A stretch of 25,787 nucleotides of DNA from an uncultured bacterium (GTDB lineage: Bacteria > Cyanobacteriota > Vampirovibrionia > Gastranaerophilales > Gastranaerophilaceae): the NCBI GenBank assembly GCA_900314375.1, contig OMVC01000126.1, positions 1-25,787 of the forward strand, written 5' to 3'. The stretch's first letter is position 1. Each line of letters begins with the position of its first letter. The translations under genes were made by a program, and so were the position numbers. Below are positions 7,837-15,591 of this stretch, piece by piece. The notes under the pieces are model-generated. The model searched no databases, had not been told where the DNA came from, and saw nothing but the letters and a program-made list of their open reading frames with translations.

Positions 7837-7874
7837 ATCATAGCACATTAAATATTTACTGTTACAAATTGTAA
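7837..7874 (-). promoter_or_regulatory. Candidate promoter with overlapping palindrome for the iron-sulfur gene
   Basis: On the minus strand TTGTAA (7862-7867) and TATGAT (7837-7842) are separated by 19 bp. The -35 is half of a perfect palindrome, TTACAA-A-TTGTAA (7862-7874), which could be an operator for an unknown regulator. The 19-bp spacer is long, so the -35 assignment is tentative. Confidence 0.35.
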
Positions 7875-7953
7875 TAAAACATACTAAAAAATTAAACTTT
7901 TTACTCAAAAATGCCGATAGCATGAATATCCAATATCGAAAGGGTTATTAAAA

Positions 7954-8244
7954 ATGTCACAAAACTCACAATTTTCATTTAACAGACCATACAGACCATT
8001 CGGATTTAACATTCAAGTTCCGGAAAGAACTATTCAACAGGCGGAACAAACTCTTGGCAACCTTGTTAAATCACCGACAGAACCGCTATTCAATTTCTTG
8101 GAAGAAAATGAAAGTGTATTTAACGGAGATGTGGCATTTGAAATTAACAAAATCAATGCCCAAAACTTTACAATAGGCTCTACTATGCGTATAGAAGACG
8201 AAAAAATCAATGGCAGCAAACCAAATTTGGATATGCATTTTTAA
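7954..8244 (+). CDS. Hypothetical 96-aa protein
   Basis: No family is recognised. The N-terminus (MSQNSQFSFNRPYRPFGFNI) is polar and aromatic. The middle part is amphipathic (PERTIQQAEQTLGNLV) and the C-terminal half is mixed alpha/beta with many N, E and K residues. There are no cysteines, no signal peptide and no membrane segment. GAAAGGG about 9 nt upstream serves as ribosome binding site. The stop codon overlaps that of the convergent cyclo-ligase gene by 4 nt (TTAA, 8241-8244), which fixes both 3' ends. Reality of the gene rests on its ribosome site, its tight fit between neighbours and its lack of overlap with anything better. Confidence 0.6.
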   Translation: MSQNSQFSFNRPYRPFGFNIQVPERTIQQAEQTLGNLVKSPTEPLFNFLEENESVFNGDVAFEINKINAQNFTIGSTMRIEDEKINGSKPNLDMHF

Positions 8245-8756
8245 TCAACATACACCTCATATATTTTAATATCTAACCTTCTTGTCGGGATTCTATCAAA
8301 GAAAAATTCTTTAGGGATTCCGACAATTGTTTTGAAATGATTTCCGTATTTTGCTAAAAATCTGTCATAGAATCCTCCGCCATAACCCAATCTGTTATGA
8401 TTTTTATCAACTGCAAGCGCAGGAACAATAACCAAATCAAGTTCTGAAGGGTCAACATTTTGCGTTATCGGTTCTAACACGCCGAAATCTGATTTTTTTA
8501 GTTCATCCCCGTTTTTATACGGGCAAACCTCCAAGTCTTCTCCGTTAACTCTGGGAAGATAAAATTTTTTATTATCAGAGAGTAAATTTAAAAGATTAAT
8601 TTCAAATTTTTTCGGATAAAAAATCATTACGTTTTTTGCATCCGTATAAGTTTTTGATTGACGAATTTTTTCGGTTATACGCGCGGAAATTTCTTCTGTC
8701 GGCATATTTTTGCGCATATTTTTTATTTTTATTCGCAAACTGTTTTTATCTTCCAT
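8241..8756 (-). CDS. 5-formyltetrahydrofolate cyclo-ligase (MTHFS)
   Basis: The 171-aa enzyme uses ATP to convert 5-formyl-THF into 5,10-methenyl-THF and so salvages a storage form of folate. Family marks are the basic N-terminus (LRIKIKNMRKNM), the central IFYPKKFEIN and FYLPRV segments, DLVIVPALAVDKN, and the signature GYGGGFYDRFL, which binds the nucleotide phosphate. Length fits the family (about 170-200 aa). There is no Shine-Dalgarno; TATATT (8763-8768 on the minus strand) ends 6 nt before the ATG, so the mRNA may be leaderless. The start is only 38 bp from that of the divergent adenosyltransferase gene, so their promoters overlap. Confidence 0.93.
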   Translation of the reverse strand: MEDKNSLRIKIKNMRKNMPTEEISARITEKIRQSKTYTDAKNVMIFYPKKFEINLLNLLSDNKKFYLPRVNGEDLEVCPYKNGDELKKSDFGVLEPITQNVDPSELDLVIVPALAVDKNHNRLGYGGGFYDRFLAKYGNHFKTIVGIPKEFFFDRIPTRRLDIKIYEVYVD

Positions 8757-8766
8757 ATTTTTAATA

Positions 8767-8772
8767 TATAAT
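8767..8772 (+). promoter_or_regulatory. -10 element of the adenosyltransferase-deoB operon
   Basis: A perfect TATAAT lies 22 bp before the chosen ATG at 8795 and overlaps the minus-strand -10 (8763-8768) of the divergent cyclo-ligase gene. No convincing -35 was found. The 38-bp gap is too short for a cobalamin riboswitch. Confidence 0.45.
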
Positions 8773-8794
8773 AAATTTGGGGAAATGGTATAAA

Positions 8795-9361
8795 ATGGAA
8801 CATAAATTAATAAATCCTAATTGGGATAAACATGGTTATATTCAAGTGTATACAGGTAACGGGAAAGGTAAAACCACAGCCTCTTTAGGACTTGCGATGA
8901 GAGCATTGGGCAGAGATTGGAAAGTGCTTATTGTTATGTTTACAAAAGGTGGGGATGATTACGGAGAATTGAATTCATTTCGCCAGCTATCAGAAAAAAT
9001 ATCAAATAATTTAACAATTGTACAGGCAGGTTTAGACAGGATAATTTATCGAGATAATAAAACCGAAAAAGATGAAACAGAAATAAAAAAAGGATGGGAA
9101 CTTGCTAAAAAAGCTATTAAAAATAAAGAATATCAACTCATAATTCTTGATGAAGCAAATATTGCAATCGATATGGGGATTTTAGATATTGATGAGGTTG
9201 TTGAAGTACTAAAAAACAAACCTGAAGAAACAGAAATAGTTTTGACAGGGCGCAACGCTCATCCCAAAGTAATTGAATTGGCACATCTGGTATCAAAAAT
9301 AGAACCCGTAAAGCATTATTGGGATACCGGAATTGCAGCAAGAAAAGGTATTGAATATTAA
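8795..9361 (+). CDS. Cob(I)yrinic acid a,c-diamide adenosyltransferase (CobO/BtuR/CobA type)
   Basis: The 188-aa protein transfers the 5'-deoxyadenosyl group of ATP to reduced corrinoids, forming adenosylcobalamin. It has the P-loop GNGKGKTT (21-28), the Walker-B-like LIILDEANIAI, LTGRNAHPKVIELAHLVSKI and the C-terminal HYWDTGIAARKGIEY, all typical of this family. The ATG at 8795 was preferred; a TTG at 8777 in frame would add six residues. GGGGA lies about 11 nt upstream. It is 17 bp upstream of deoB and on the same strand, so the two are probably co-transcribed. No other cobalamin gene is present, so its role here is likely salvage. Confidence 0.92.
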   Translation: MEHKLINPNWDKHGYIQVYTGNGKGKTTASLGLAMRALGRDWKVLIVMFTKGGDDYGELNSFRQLSEKISNNLTIVQAGLDRIIYRDNKTEKDETEIKKGWELAKKAIKNKEYQLIILDEANIAIDMGILDIDEVVEVLKNKPEETEIVLTGRNAHPKVIELAHLVSKIEPVKHYWDTGIAARKGIEY

Positions 9362-9378
9362 TTTTTTGGAGGAATATT

Positions 9379-10563
9379 ATGGAAGAAAAACGTGCAATTA
9401 TAATGGTTATAGATTCTATGGGAATAGGTGCAATGAAGGATTGCGCGGATTTTGGCGATGTACCTGAATGTAATACCCTAAAACATGTGTGTGAATTTAA
9501 TAAAGGTCTAAATGTTCCGAATTTAGAAAAGATGGGTCTAGGAAATATACAAGACTTTGAAGGAATAAAAAAGGTTGAAAATCCGACTTCAGGCTATGCA
9601 ACTTTGGTTGAAAAATCAAAAGGTAAAGATACCACAACAGGGCATTGGGAAATAGCCGGACTGGTTTCTGAAAAACCTTTTACCACTTATCCTAACGGTT
9701 TTCCAAAAGAACTTATTGAAAAATTTATCGAACGTACGAATTGCGGGGGGATTTTGGCTAATATCCCCGCAAGCGGTACAAAAATTATTGAAGAATTAAA
9801 TGAAGAACACCATAAAACAAAATTCCCGATTGTTTATACATCAGCTGACAGTGTATATCAAATTGCTTTGGATACCGATTTAATACCGTTGGAAACATTG
9901 TATGATTGGTGCAAGATTGCGAGAGAATTACTTGATGAAGGCGAATATAACGTTGCAAGAGTAATTGCAAGACCTTATAAAATTATAGACGGCAAACCGA
10001 CAAGAATATCTAAAGACAGGCGAGATTATTCAATGGCTCCAAAACATACATATCTGAACGATTTGAAAGACAACGGTTCAAAAGTTGTTGCAATCGGAAA
10101 AATTGAAGATATATTCTCAAAATCAGGTATAACACATGCTATTCACACAGGCTCTAATAAAGAAGGATTGGAATTAACCCTGAAAGCAGTAAAAAACGAA
10201 CTGGATTTAGATAGTATTGCTTATGACCAAACAGCATCATATAATAATAAATCTTTAATTTTCACAAACCTTGTCGATACGGATATGCTCTACGGGCACA
10301 GAAACGACCCTAAAGGATACGGCGCTGCAATAGAAGAAATTGACAGATACCTGACTCCGATTATTGAAGCAATGACTGACAATGATTTATTAATTATAAC
10401 AGCAGACCACGGCTGCGATCCTTGTGTTGAAGGTACGGATCATACAAGAGAAAAAGTACCTTGCCTTGTATATTCTAAAAAACCGTATTTAAGAGGGGAT
10501 TTGGGCGAGCTTTTAGGATTTGATAACATCGTCAAATTTATAAAAAATTGGTTTGCGGAATAA
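9379..10563 (+). CDS. deoB: Phosphopentomutase
   Basis: The 394-aa enzyme interconverts (deoxy)ribose 1-phosphate and 5-phosphate in nucleoside salvage and belongs to the alkaline-phosphatase superfamily of metalloenzymes. Typical DeoB sequence is seen throughout: MVIDSMGIGAMKDCADFGD with the metal-binding Asp, KGKDTTTGHWEIAG with the phosphorylated threonine, the middle cap region, the GHRNDPKGYGAAIEEID block, and ITADHGCDPCVEGTDHTRE near the C-terminus, with metal-binding Asp and His residues. Length matches the family. An excellent ribosome site (GGAGG) precedes the ATG. It follows the adenosyltransferase gene by 17 bp. Confidence 0.97.
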   Translation: MEEKRAIIMVIDSMGIGAMKDCADFGDVPECNTLKHVCEFNKGLNVPNLEKMGLGNIQDFEGIKKVENPTSGYATLVEKSKGKDTTTGHWEIAGLVSEKPFTTYPNGFPKELIEKFIERTNCGGILANIPASGTKIIEELNEEHHKTKFPIVYTSADSVYQIALDTDLIPLETLYDWCKIARELLDEGEYNVARVIARPYKIIDGKPTRISKDRRDYSMAPKHTYLNDLKDNGSKVVAIGKIEDIFSKSGITHAIHTGSNKEGLELTLKAVKNELDLDSIAYDQTASYNNKSLIFTNLVDTDMLYGHRNDPKGYGAAIEEIDRYLTPIIEAMTDNDLLIITADHGCDPCVEGTDHTREKVPCLVYSKKPYLRGDLGELLGFDNIVKFIKNWFAE

Positions 10564-10625
10564 TTGTAAAAATTGCGTAAATATTGCTTGCAGATTCAGA
10601 CATAAAATTATTTATGTAATATGAT

Positions 10626-10631
10626 TATAAT
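10626..10631 (+). promoter_or_regulatory. -10 element of the dnaB operon
   Basis: A perfect TATAAT in the 90-bp gap between deoB and dnaB, 22 nt before the dnaB ATG. The ribosome site GGAAGGA lies between it and the ATG. No good -35 was found. Confidence 0.4.
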
Positions 10632-10653
10632 AAGTCGGAAAGGAAGGATTTAC

Positions 10654-12048
10654 ATGCCTGCATTAAAAACCAAAAAACGCGAAATTGATGAAAGCCAAAT
10701 CCCACAAAATTTGGAAGCTGAAGAAGCTATTTTGGGAGCTATTCTTGTAAACCCTTCATGTTTAACAAAGATTTCCGACACCTTGAGCGCCAAAAGTTTT
10801 TACAAACCTGCGCACAGACATATTTACGAAGCAATGCTTCAATTGTTTAATAACGGTGATAATATTGATATCGTAACGGTTTCTGATGTTTTAAGCTATA
10901 GCGGAAATCTTGAAGCTGCAGGCGGCAGAGCATACATAAACGAACTTGCGGAAAATACCATCACAACATCAAATGTATCTTATTATGCAAAAATTATAGA
11001 AGAAAAAGCAACAAAACGTGCCTTGATTAGTGCCGGGGGCGAAATTATCAGCTGCGGTTATGATTTAGAACCAAGCGCAGCGTCATTAGATAAAGCAGAA
11101 CATTTAATATATGAATTGAGCACAAACAAAAATTCTTCAGATCTGCAATCCATAAGTGATTTGGTACTTGATGCATGGTCTTCCATAGAATATCGCTACA
11201 ATCACAAAGGAGAATTTTCCGGAGTCAGAACAGGTTTTGACAGTTTGGATACTCTATTAAACGGGTTAAATAAATCGGATTTGATAATTTTAGCAGCACG
11301 CCCTGCAATGGGAAAAACCACATTTGCATTGAACATTGCGCAAAACGTCGCAATAAAAGAGCAAGTTCCGGTTTGTATATTTTCTTTAGAAATGTCAGCT
11401 TCCCAATTAACACAAAGAATGTTGTGCTCCTATGCTGAAGTTGATGCTCAAAGACAAAAAACAGGTAATTTACAACAAAAAGATTTAGACAAACTGGCAA
11501 TGGCAATGAACGATTTCGGACAGGCTAAAATATATATTGATGATACTGCAGGTTGCACACTTACTGATATTAGAACTAAATGCAGAAGATTAAAAAGCCA
11601 GCAAAAAGATTTGGGGCTTGTTGTAATCGATTATTTACAATTGATTGAAGGTACCGGAAATGAAGAACGTCAACAACAAATTTCTGCAATTTCAAGAGGT
11701 TTGAAAATTTTGGCAAAAGAACTTGAAGTTCCTGTTATTGCCTTATCTCAATTGTCGCGTGCTGTTGAAGGCAGAAACGACAAACGCCCGATGCTGTCAG
11801 ATTTGAGAGAATCAGGTTCTATCGAACAAGATGCCGATATTGTAATGTTTATTTATCGTGCGGATTATTATGCAAAAGCCGAAGAATCAGAAGAAGAAGC
11901 AAGCATTAAAGCAAATTCGAAAGGATTATCCGAAATTATTATCGCAAAACACAGAAACGGCCCTGTTGACACAGTAAAACTGTTATTCCAATCAAATATT
12001 ACAAAATTCAAAAATCCGCTTAATGATGATTCTTTTGACACTTTTTAA
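10654..12048 (+). CDS. dnaB: Replicative DNA helicase DnaB
   Basis: The 464-aa protein unwinds DNA at the replication fork as a hexamer. The N-terminal domain (about 15-115, starting PQNLEAEEAILGAIL) interacts with primase. The RecA-like C-terminal domain begins at TGFDSLDTLLNGL and has Walker A ARPAMGKTT (215-223), VFSLEMSASQL, Walker B VVIDYLQLI, and the block SQLSRAVEGRNDKRPMLSDL followed by RESGSIEQDADIVMF. IIAKHRNGP and a KLLFQ-type strand follow. GGAAGGA before the ATG at 10654 decides the start over an ATG at 10621. No intein is present. It heads a probable four-gene operon, with prfB starting 14 nt downstream. Confidence 0.97.
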   Translation: MPALKTKKREIDESQIPQNLEAEEAILGAILVNPSCLTKISDTLSAKSFYKPAHRHIYEAMLQLFNNGDNIDIVTVSDVLSYSGNLEAAGGRAYINELAENTITTSNVSYYAKIIEEKATKRALISAGGEIISCGYDLEPSAASLDKAEHLIYELSTNKNSSDLQSISDLVLDAWSSIEYRYNHKGEFSGVRTGFDSLDTLLNGLNKSDLIILAARPAMGKTTFALNIAQNVAIKEQVPVCIFSLEMSASQLTQRMLCSYAEVDAQRQKTGNLQQKDLDKLAMAMNDFGQAKIYIDDTAGCTLTDIRTKCRRLKSQQKDLGLVVIDYLQLIEGTGNEERQQQISAISRGLKILAKELEVPVIALSQLSRAVEGRNDKRPMLSDLRESGSIEQDADIVMFIYRADYYAKAEESEEEASIKANSKGLSEIIIAKHRNGPVDTVKLLFQSNITKFKNPLNDDSFDTF

Positions 12049-12062
12049 TCTTACGAGGACAA

Positions 12063-13155
12063 ATGGAAACTGAATTAAAACAAGAATTAAATATATTAAA
12101 ACCAAAATTTCAAAAATTAAAGGAGTGTCTTTGACCCTTGTGCTATAAAGAAAGATTTAGAAGCATTAGAAAAAAAGATGCAGGAACCTGATATTTGGAA
12201 TGACACCCAAAAAGTTTCCAAAATCGGACAAGATATAAAAGAAAAAAAAGAAATATTAGAAAAATTAAACTCGTGGGAACAAACTGTTGATGATTGCGAG
12301 ACATCACTGGAATTAGGTGATAATGAGCTTATACAATTAAGTTTTGAGTCATTAAAAACAATTAAATCAGAGATTGAAAAATTTGAATTACAACAAATGC
12401 TTTCAGGGGAATACGACAGCGCTGATGCTATTTTAACAATCAATTCAGGTGCTGGCGGTACTGATGCGCAAGATTGGGCAAGTATGCTTTTAAGGATGTA
12501 TATGCGCTGGGTAGAAACACGCGGTTGGAAATATGAATTATTAGACAAATTGGACGGAGAAGAAGCAGGAATAAAATCTGCGACCATAAAAATTACGGGT
12601 AAATATGCTTTTGGATACGGAAAAGCCGAAAAGGGCGTTCACAGATTGGTAAGAATTTCTCCTTTTAATGCAAACGGTAAACGACAAACAAGTTTTGCTT
12701 CAGTCGATGTTTCTCCGATTGTAGAAAATTTTGAACGCGAAATTACCATACCTCCCGAAGATTTAGAAATAACTACAATGCGCTCGGGTGGTGCCGGCGG
12801 TCAAAATGTCAACAAAGTTGAAACCGCAGTAAGAATTTTGCATAAACCGTCAGGAATTGTTGTTAAATGTCAACAAGAGCGTTCTCAACTTCAAAATAAA
12901 GAATATGCCATGCAAATTCTTGTATCAAAACTTCTTGCAATAAAAGAAGAAGAACAAGAGAAAAAAATGGCGCAATTGAGAGGAGAAACCGCTAATATAG
13001 ATTTTGGTTCGCAAATCCGTTCTTATGTTTTTCATCCGTATAAAATGGTAAAAGACCACAGAACAGGATATGAAGTCGGAAATGTCGAGGCTGTTATGGA
13101 CGGAGATTTAGACGGTTTTATTGAAAGTTTTTTAGCAAGTAAAATTAATGAATAA
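12063..13155 (+). CDS. prfB: Peptide chain release factor 2 with programmed +1 frameshift
   Basis: The complete protein (363 aa) needs a +1 shift: codons 1-23 are 12063-12131, base 12132 is skipped, and 12133-13155 encode the rest, beginning DPCAIKKDLEALEKKM. Without the shift translation stops at an in-frame TGA (12132-12134). RF2 recognises UGA and UAA stops and triggers peptide release. The SPF codon-recognition tripeptide (RISPFNANGKR) and the GGQ catalytic motif (RSGGAGGQNVNKVET) are both present. A ribosome site (GAGG) precedes the ATG. The frame also contains an ATG at 12178, which would omit the N-terminal domain start and is not the true start. It lies in the dnaB operon. Confidence 0.96.
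12120..12135 (+). promoter_or_regulatory. Programmed +1 frameshift site of prfB
   Basis: An internal Shine-Dalgarno-like AAGGAG (12120-12125) is followed by 3 nt (TGT), CTT, TGA and C, which matches the spacing of the classic RF2 autoregulatory site. At low RF2 the ribosome slips from CTT to TTT and continues in the +1 frame. At high RF2 it terminates at the TGA. Confidence 0.93.
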
Positions 13156-13166
13156 AAGAGGGAATT

Positions 13167-14252
13167 ATGGAAATTTCAAAAAAGGATATTTTAAAACATT
13201 ATTTATCATCAATTTTGGTATACGGAATTGTATTGTTTCTTTTGGCTATATGCCCGATATTCAATCATGATATAAGAAATCCGTATTTTAATTATATTAC
13301 TGTTTTAGGTGTTTATTACATTTTGTATATTATTTTTGCATACCCGCTATTAGCAAAATTTAAGCCGGAATCTATTTTAAATTCACAAAGTGTTTCTATT
13401 ATAAATTATTTTAAAAAATTATTTAATAAGAACACACCGTTAGAAGAACGCTTACGGGAAATTGAGCCGCAAGAAAACGAAAAACAAGCTTTTATAATAC
13501 TTTTTATTAAAGCATTTTTTGGTGCTTATTGTTTGAGCTTATTATGTAATGAATTTTTACCTGCACTTGATTATGATTTTCATTTTTTGGGAGCAATTTT
13601 TGGACAGACATTACAGGACGTACAAAACACCGGTTTCTGGAACGGAATTTTGCAATTTATTGATGACAGCGCTGATATGTGGCTAAAAATTATGATTACA
13701 ATTACGACATCTGTTTATGCAATAAGCTATTTGACAGATACTAAATTTTTAGGCAGCAAAATAAAATATGCAGATACAACACCATTAGGAATTTTGTCGT
13801 GTCTTGCATGTTTTTATCCTTTTATGCTTATCACAAATCAACTTGTACCTATGACACAAGATGCGCTAATTCCTGTTGATAATAACGTTTTGCGAATAGT
13901 TTTGTATGTATTGGTTACATTGGTTAATTTTATTTCTATGATAGCAATCTTAAGACTTGGTGCAAAAGTCGGGAATTTAACAAATAGAGGAATTGTAACA
14001 GGATTTCCTTATAATATTGTAAGACACCCTGATTATTCTATGCAAATGTGCTATGTAATACTGACGGTCATACCGGTATGTGTCAATGTTGAAAGCATTT
14101 TAGACAAATTTATATTTGCAGCGGGCGGAATTTTATGGTTGTTTATATACTATATAAGAGCAATTACCGAAGAAAGAAATCTTATCAAAGATGAAAAATA
14201 TCTTGAATATACTAAAAAAGTTAAACACAGATTTATTCCGGGAGTAATATAA
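13167..14252 (+). CDS. Integral membrane protein with a phospholipid/isoprenylcysteine methyltransferase-like C-terminus
   Basis: The 361-aa protein has about eight hydrophobic segments. The first two span roughly 14-32 and 40-62, a charged cytoplasmic loop lies around 75-110 (LEERLREIEPQENEK), and several more follow. The last 110 residues end in the arrangement VRHPDYSMQM, a hydrophobic stretch, then AITEERNLIKDEKYLEYTKKVKHRFIP. This matches the RHP-Y and E-R-L-x-x-D-x-x-Y-x-x-Y signature of the ICMT/PEMT membrane methyltransferase families, which use S-adenosylmethionine. The substrate could be a lipid, quinone or prenyl group. A GAGGG ribosome site precedes the ATG. The gene starts 12 nt after prfB and ends 1 nt before the next start, so it is part of the dnaB operon. 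Confidence 0.7.
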   Translation: MEISKKDILKHYLSSILVYGIVLFLLAICPIFNHDIRNPYFNYITVLGVYYILYIIFAYPLLAKFKPESILNSQSVSIINYFKKLFNKNTPLEERLREIEPQENEKQAFIILFIKAFFGAYCLSLLCNEFLPALDYDFHFLGAIFGQTLQDVQNTGFWNGILQFIDDSADMWLKIMITITTSVYAISYLTDTKFLGSKIKYADTTPLGILSCLACFYPFMLITNQLVPMTQDALIPVDNNVLRIVLYVLVTLVNFISMIAILRLGAKVGNLTNRGIVTGFPYNIVRHPDYSMQMCYVILTVIPVCVNVESILDKFIFAAGGILWLFIYYIRAITEERNLIKDEKYLEYTKKVKHRFIPGVI

Positions 14253-14253
14253 T

Positions 14254-15156
14254 TTGAATAAAAATATTATCATAATAATACTATCAGCCATAATAATACT
14301 TTTAGTATTATATATACTAAATCCGACAGTGGTCACTTCCAGAAAAATACAAAAGAATACGCAAGAGATTGTAATAACAACGCCAACAACAGAAATTGCG
14401 TCAACGCCAACTCATCATCACACAAAAAGATACACAAACAGTACCTATTCAAGAAGTATTGTTCCCGCTAAATCATCAAACGACACAGAGATTGTATCTG
14501 ACAGGGAAACACCGATACCGCCTGCATATAAAAAAACTCAACCGGTTTATTCGGCAAAAACCTATTACCCGACTTATGAAAAACAGGAATACAAACCAAC
14601 AACTCAAAATTATCAAACCGAAAGATATAATATTCAACCCCACAAGATTCAAAATACACAAAGCAGATACAATACAGTTAAACCAAAACAAAATACTCTG
14701 GAAAGCAGCATAAAAACCTGCAAACCGTATTCAGAAAAAATGAATACCGAGTATATGGGTATGAATATGGTTTATTTAATAGAAATTTTAGGCTGGCAAA
14801 ATAATAAATGTGTTTTGAATTTTACATCAGAAATAGATGGGGCAGGAGCTTCTTTTGAAAATGAATATGGTGTGAACGCTTCAGATGTTCAAATTGTCGG
14901 TTTTGCTCCAAAGATTCGTTGTGAATTTACAAAAGACCAGCTAAAATATGTCGGGGATTCTGTTTTGCAAGAAGAAGAAAGAAATAACGGTGCGAAAAAT
15001 AACATGCTTAAAAATCCAAATGATATAAATTTCACAAATTTTTCATCTTCTGATGTAAAACTTTTGCAGGTCATAATGAATGATAGAGCTTGTGAGGTTG
15101 TAAACCTGCAAGATTTGAATAAAATGTTTGAAGGCCTGTTTGATATGTTTCAATAA
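14254..15156 (+). CDS. Membrane-anchored protein with a low-complexity linker and four-cysteine domain
   Basis: The 300-aa protein begins at a TTG codon one base after the previous stop, with GGGAG about 9 nt upstream. Residues 3-22 are one strongly hydrophobic segment, either a signal anchor or an uncleaved signal peptide. Residues about 30-150 are a low-complexity stretch rich in T, P, Q, Y and N, probably an extended spacer across the periplasm. The C-terminal domain (about 155-300) has four cysteines (CKPYSEK, NKCVLNF, IRCEFT, RACEVV), perhaps two disulfides, and a conserved-looking YLIEILGW. No family was recognised. It is last in the dnaB operon, though its role is unlikely to be replicative. 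Envelope location is an inference from topology. Confidence 0.7.
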   Translation: MNKNIIIIILSAIIILLVLYILNPTVVTSRKIQKNTQEIVITTPTTEIASTPTHHHTKRYTNSTYSRSIVPAKSSNDTEIVSDRETPIPPAYKKTQPVYSAKTYYPTYEKQEYKPTTQNYQTERYNIQPHKIQNTQSRYNTVKPKQNTLESSIKTCKPYSEKMNTEYMGMNMVYLIEILGWQNNKCVLNFTSEIDGAGASFENEYGVNASDVQIVGFAPKIRCEFTKDQLKYVGDSVLQEEERNNGAKNNMLKNPNDINFTNFSSSDVKLLQVIMNDRACEVVNLQDLNKMFEGLFDMFQ

Positions 15157-15208
15157 TGGTATAAGTCAAATTTTCATTTTTCCAAACTCAAACCGATTTT
15201 CCTCCCTC

Positions 15209-15273
15209 CCACCAAGGGAGGGGAAATAAAAAACGAAACAATTTTCCATTTTCCACTTTCCATTTTCAATTAA
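15209..15273 (+). repeat. 65-bp direct repeat, copy 1
   Basis: Begins CCACCAAGGGAGGGGAAATA and ends in a pyrimidine-rich run (CCATTTTCCACTTTCC) and CAATTAA. It is nearly identical to 15487-15550, with differences only in an A-run and a T-run. The two copies are about 278 bp apart. Confidence 0.9.
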
Positions 15274-15297
15274 ATAAATTGCCTGCCCACATAACTT

Positions 15298-15415
15298 CAT
15301 GTCATTACGAACATTCGAAGAATGTGTAGTAATCTCCCTAATTGGGCAAATTACAAGTTGATATATTATATCAATGAGATTGCCACGCTCACTAACGTTC
15401 GCTCGCAATGACATG
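15298..15415. repeat. 118-bp palindromic element with 13-bp imperfect terminal inverted repeats
   Basis: The ends CATGTCATTACGA (15298-15310) and TCGCAATGACATG (15403-15415) are inverted copies with one mismatch. Inside, ACATTC-GAA-GAATGT (15311-15325) forms a small hairpin and GTAATCTC faces GAGATTGC. This looks like a non-autonomous mini-element or a dispersed bacterial 'TCATTGCGA' repeat. A related fragment is at 8-40. Confidence 0.8.
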
Positions 15416-15433
15416 TTTGCAGCATTTACCCCC

Positions 15434-15453
15434 GAGCAATGACAGGATTGCTC
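15434..15453. repeat. 7-bp inverted repeat (hairpin)
   Basis: GAGCAAT and ATTGCTC pair perfectly around a 6-nt loop (GACAGG). The sequence CAATGACA in it resembles the end of the neighbouring 118-bp element, so it may be a remnant of a second copy. It lacks a T-tract, so it is not an obvious terminator. Confidence 0.6.
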
Positions 15454-15486
15454 AATATAACCCTCTCCCGTCCTTCGGACACCCTA

Positions 15487-15550
15487 CCACCAAGGGAGGG
15501 GAAATAAAAACGAAACAATTTCCCATTTTCCACTTTCCATTTTCAATTAA
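15487..15550 (+). repeat. 65-bp direct repeat, copy 2
   Basis: Nearly identical to 15209-15273, with one base fewer in the A-run and a C for T before CCATTTTCC. It is preceded by GTCC-TTC-GGAC, a small hairpin not found before copy 1. Confidence 0.9.
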
Positions 15551-15559
15551 TAAAAAGCC

Positions 15560-15591
15560 AACCCTCCAACCTTCTAACCTTCCAACCCTCC
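15560..15591 (+). repeat. Four tandem 8-mers (AACCYTCY)
   Basis: The units are AACCCTCC, AACCTTCT, AACCTTCC and AACCCTCC, without gaps. The run lies directly after direct-repeat copy 2. Confidence 0.85.

Noticed and set aside
7831..7923. Extended start of the iron-sulfur protein
   Set aside because: The extension is not typical of GlcF-like proteins, and the -10-like TATGAT lies inside it.
8757..8794. Cobalamin riboswitch before the adenosyltransferase gene
   Set aside because: Only 38 bp separate the two starts, far too little for a riboswitch.
12063..12134. prfB as a pseudogene with a premature TGA
   Set aside because: The stop is the programmed frameshift site, with all its signals intact.
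15204..15222. The CCCTCCC/GGGAGGG hairpin as terminator of the dnaB operon
   Set aside because: No T-tract follows on either strand; it is part of the repeat cluster.
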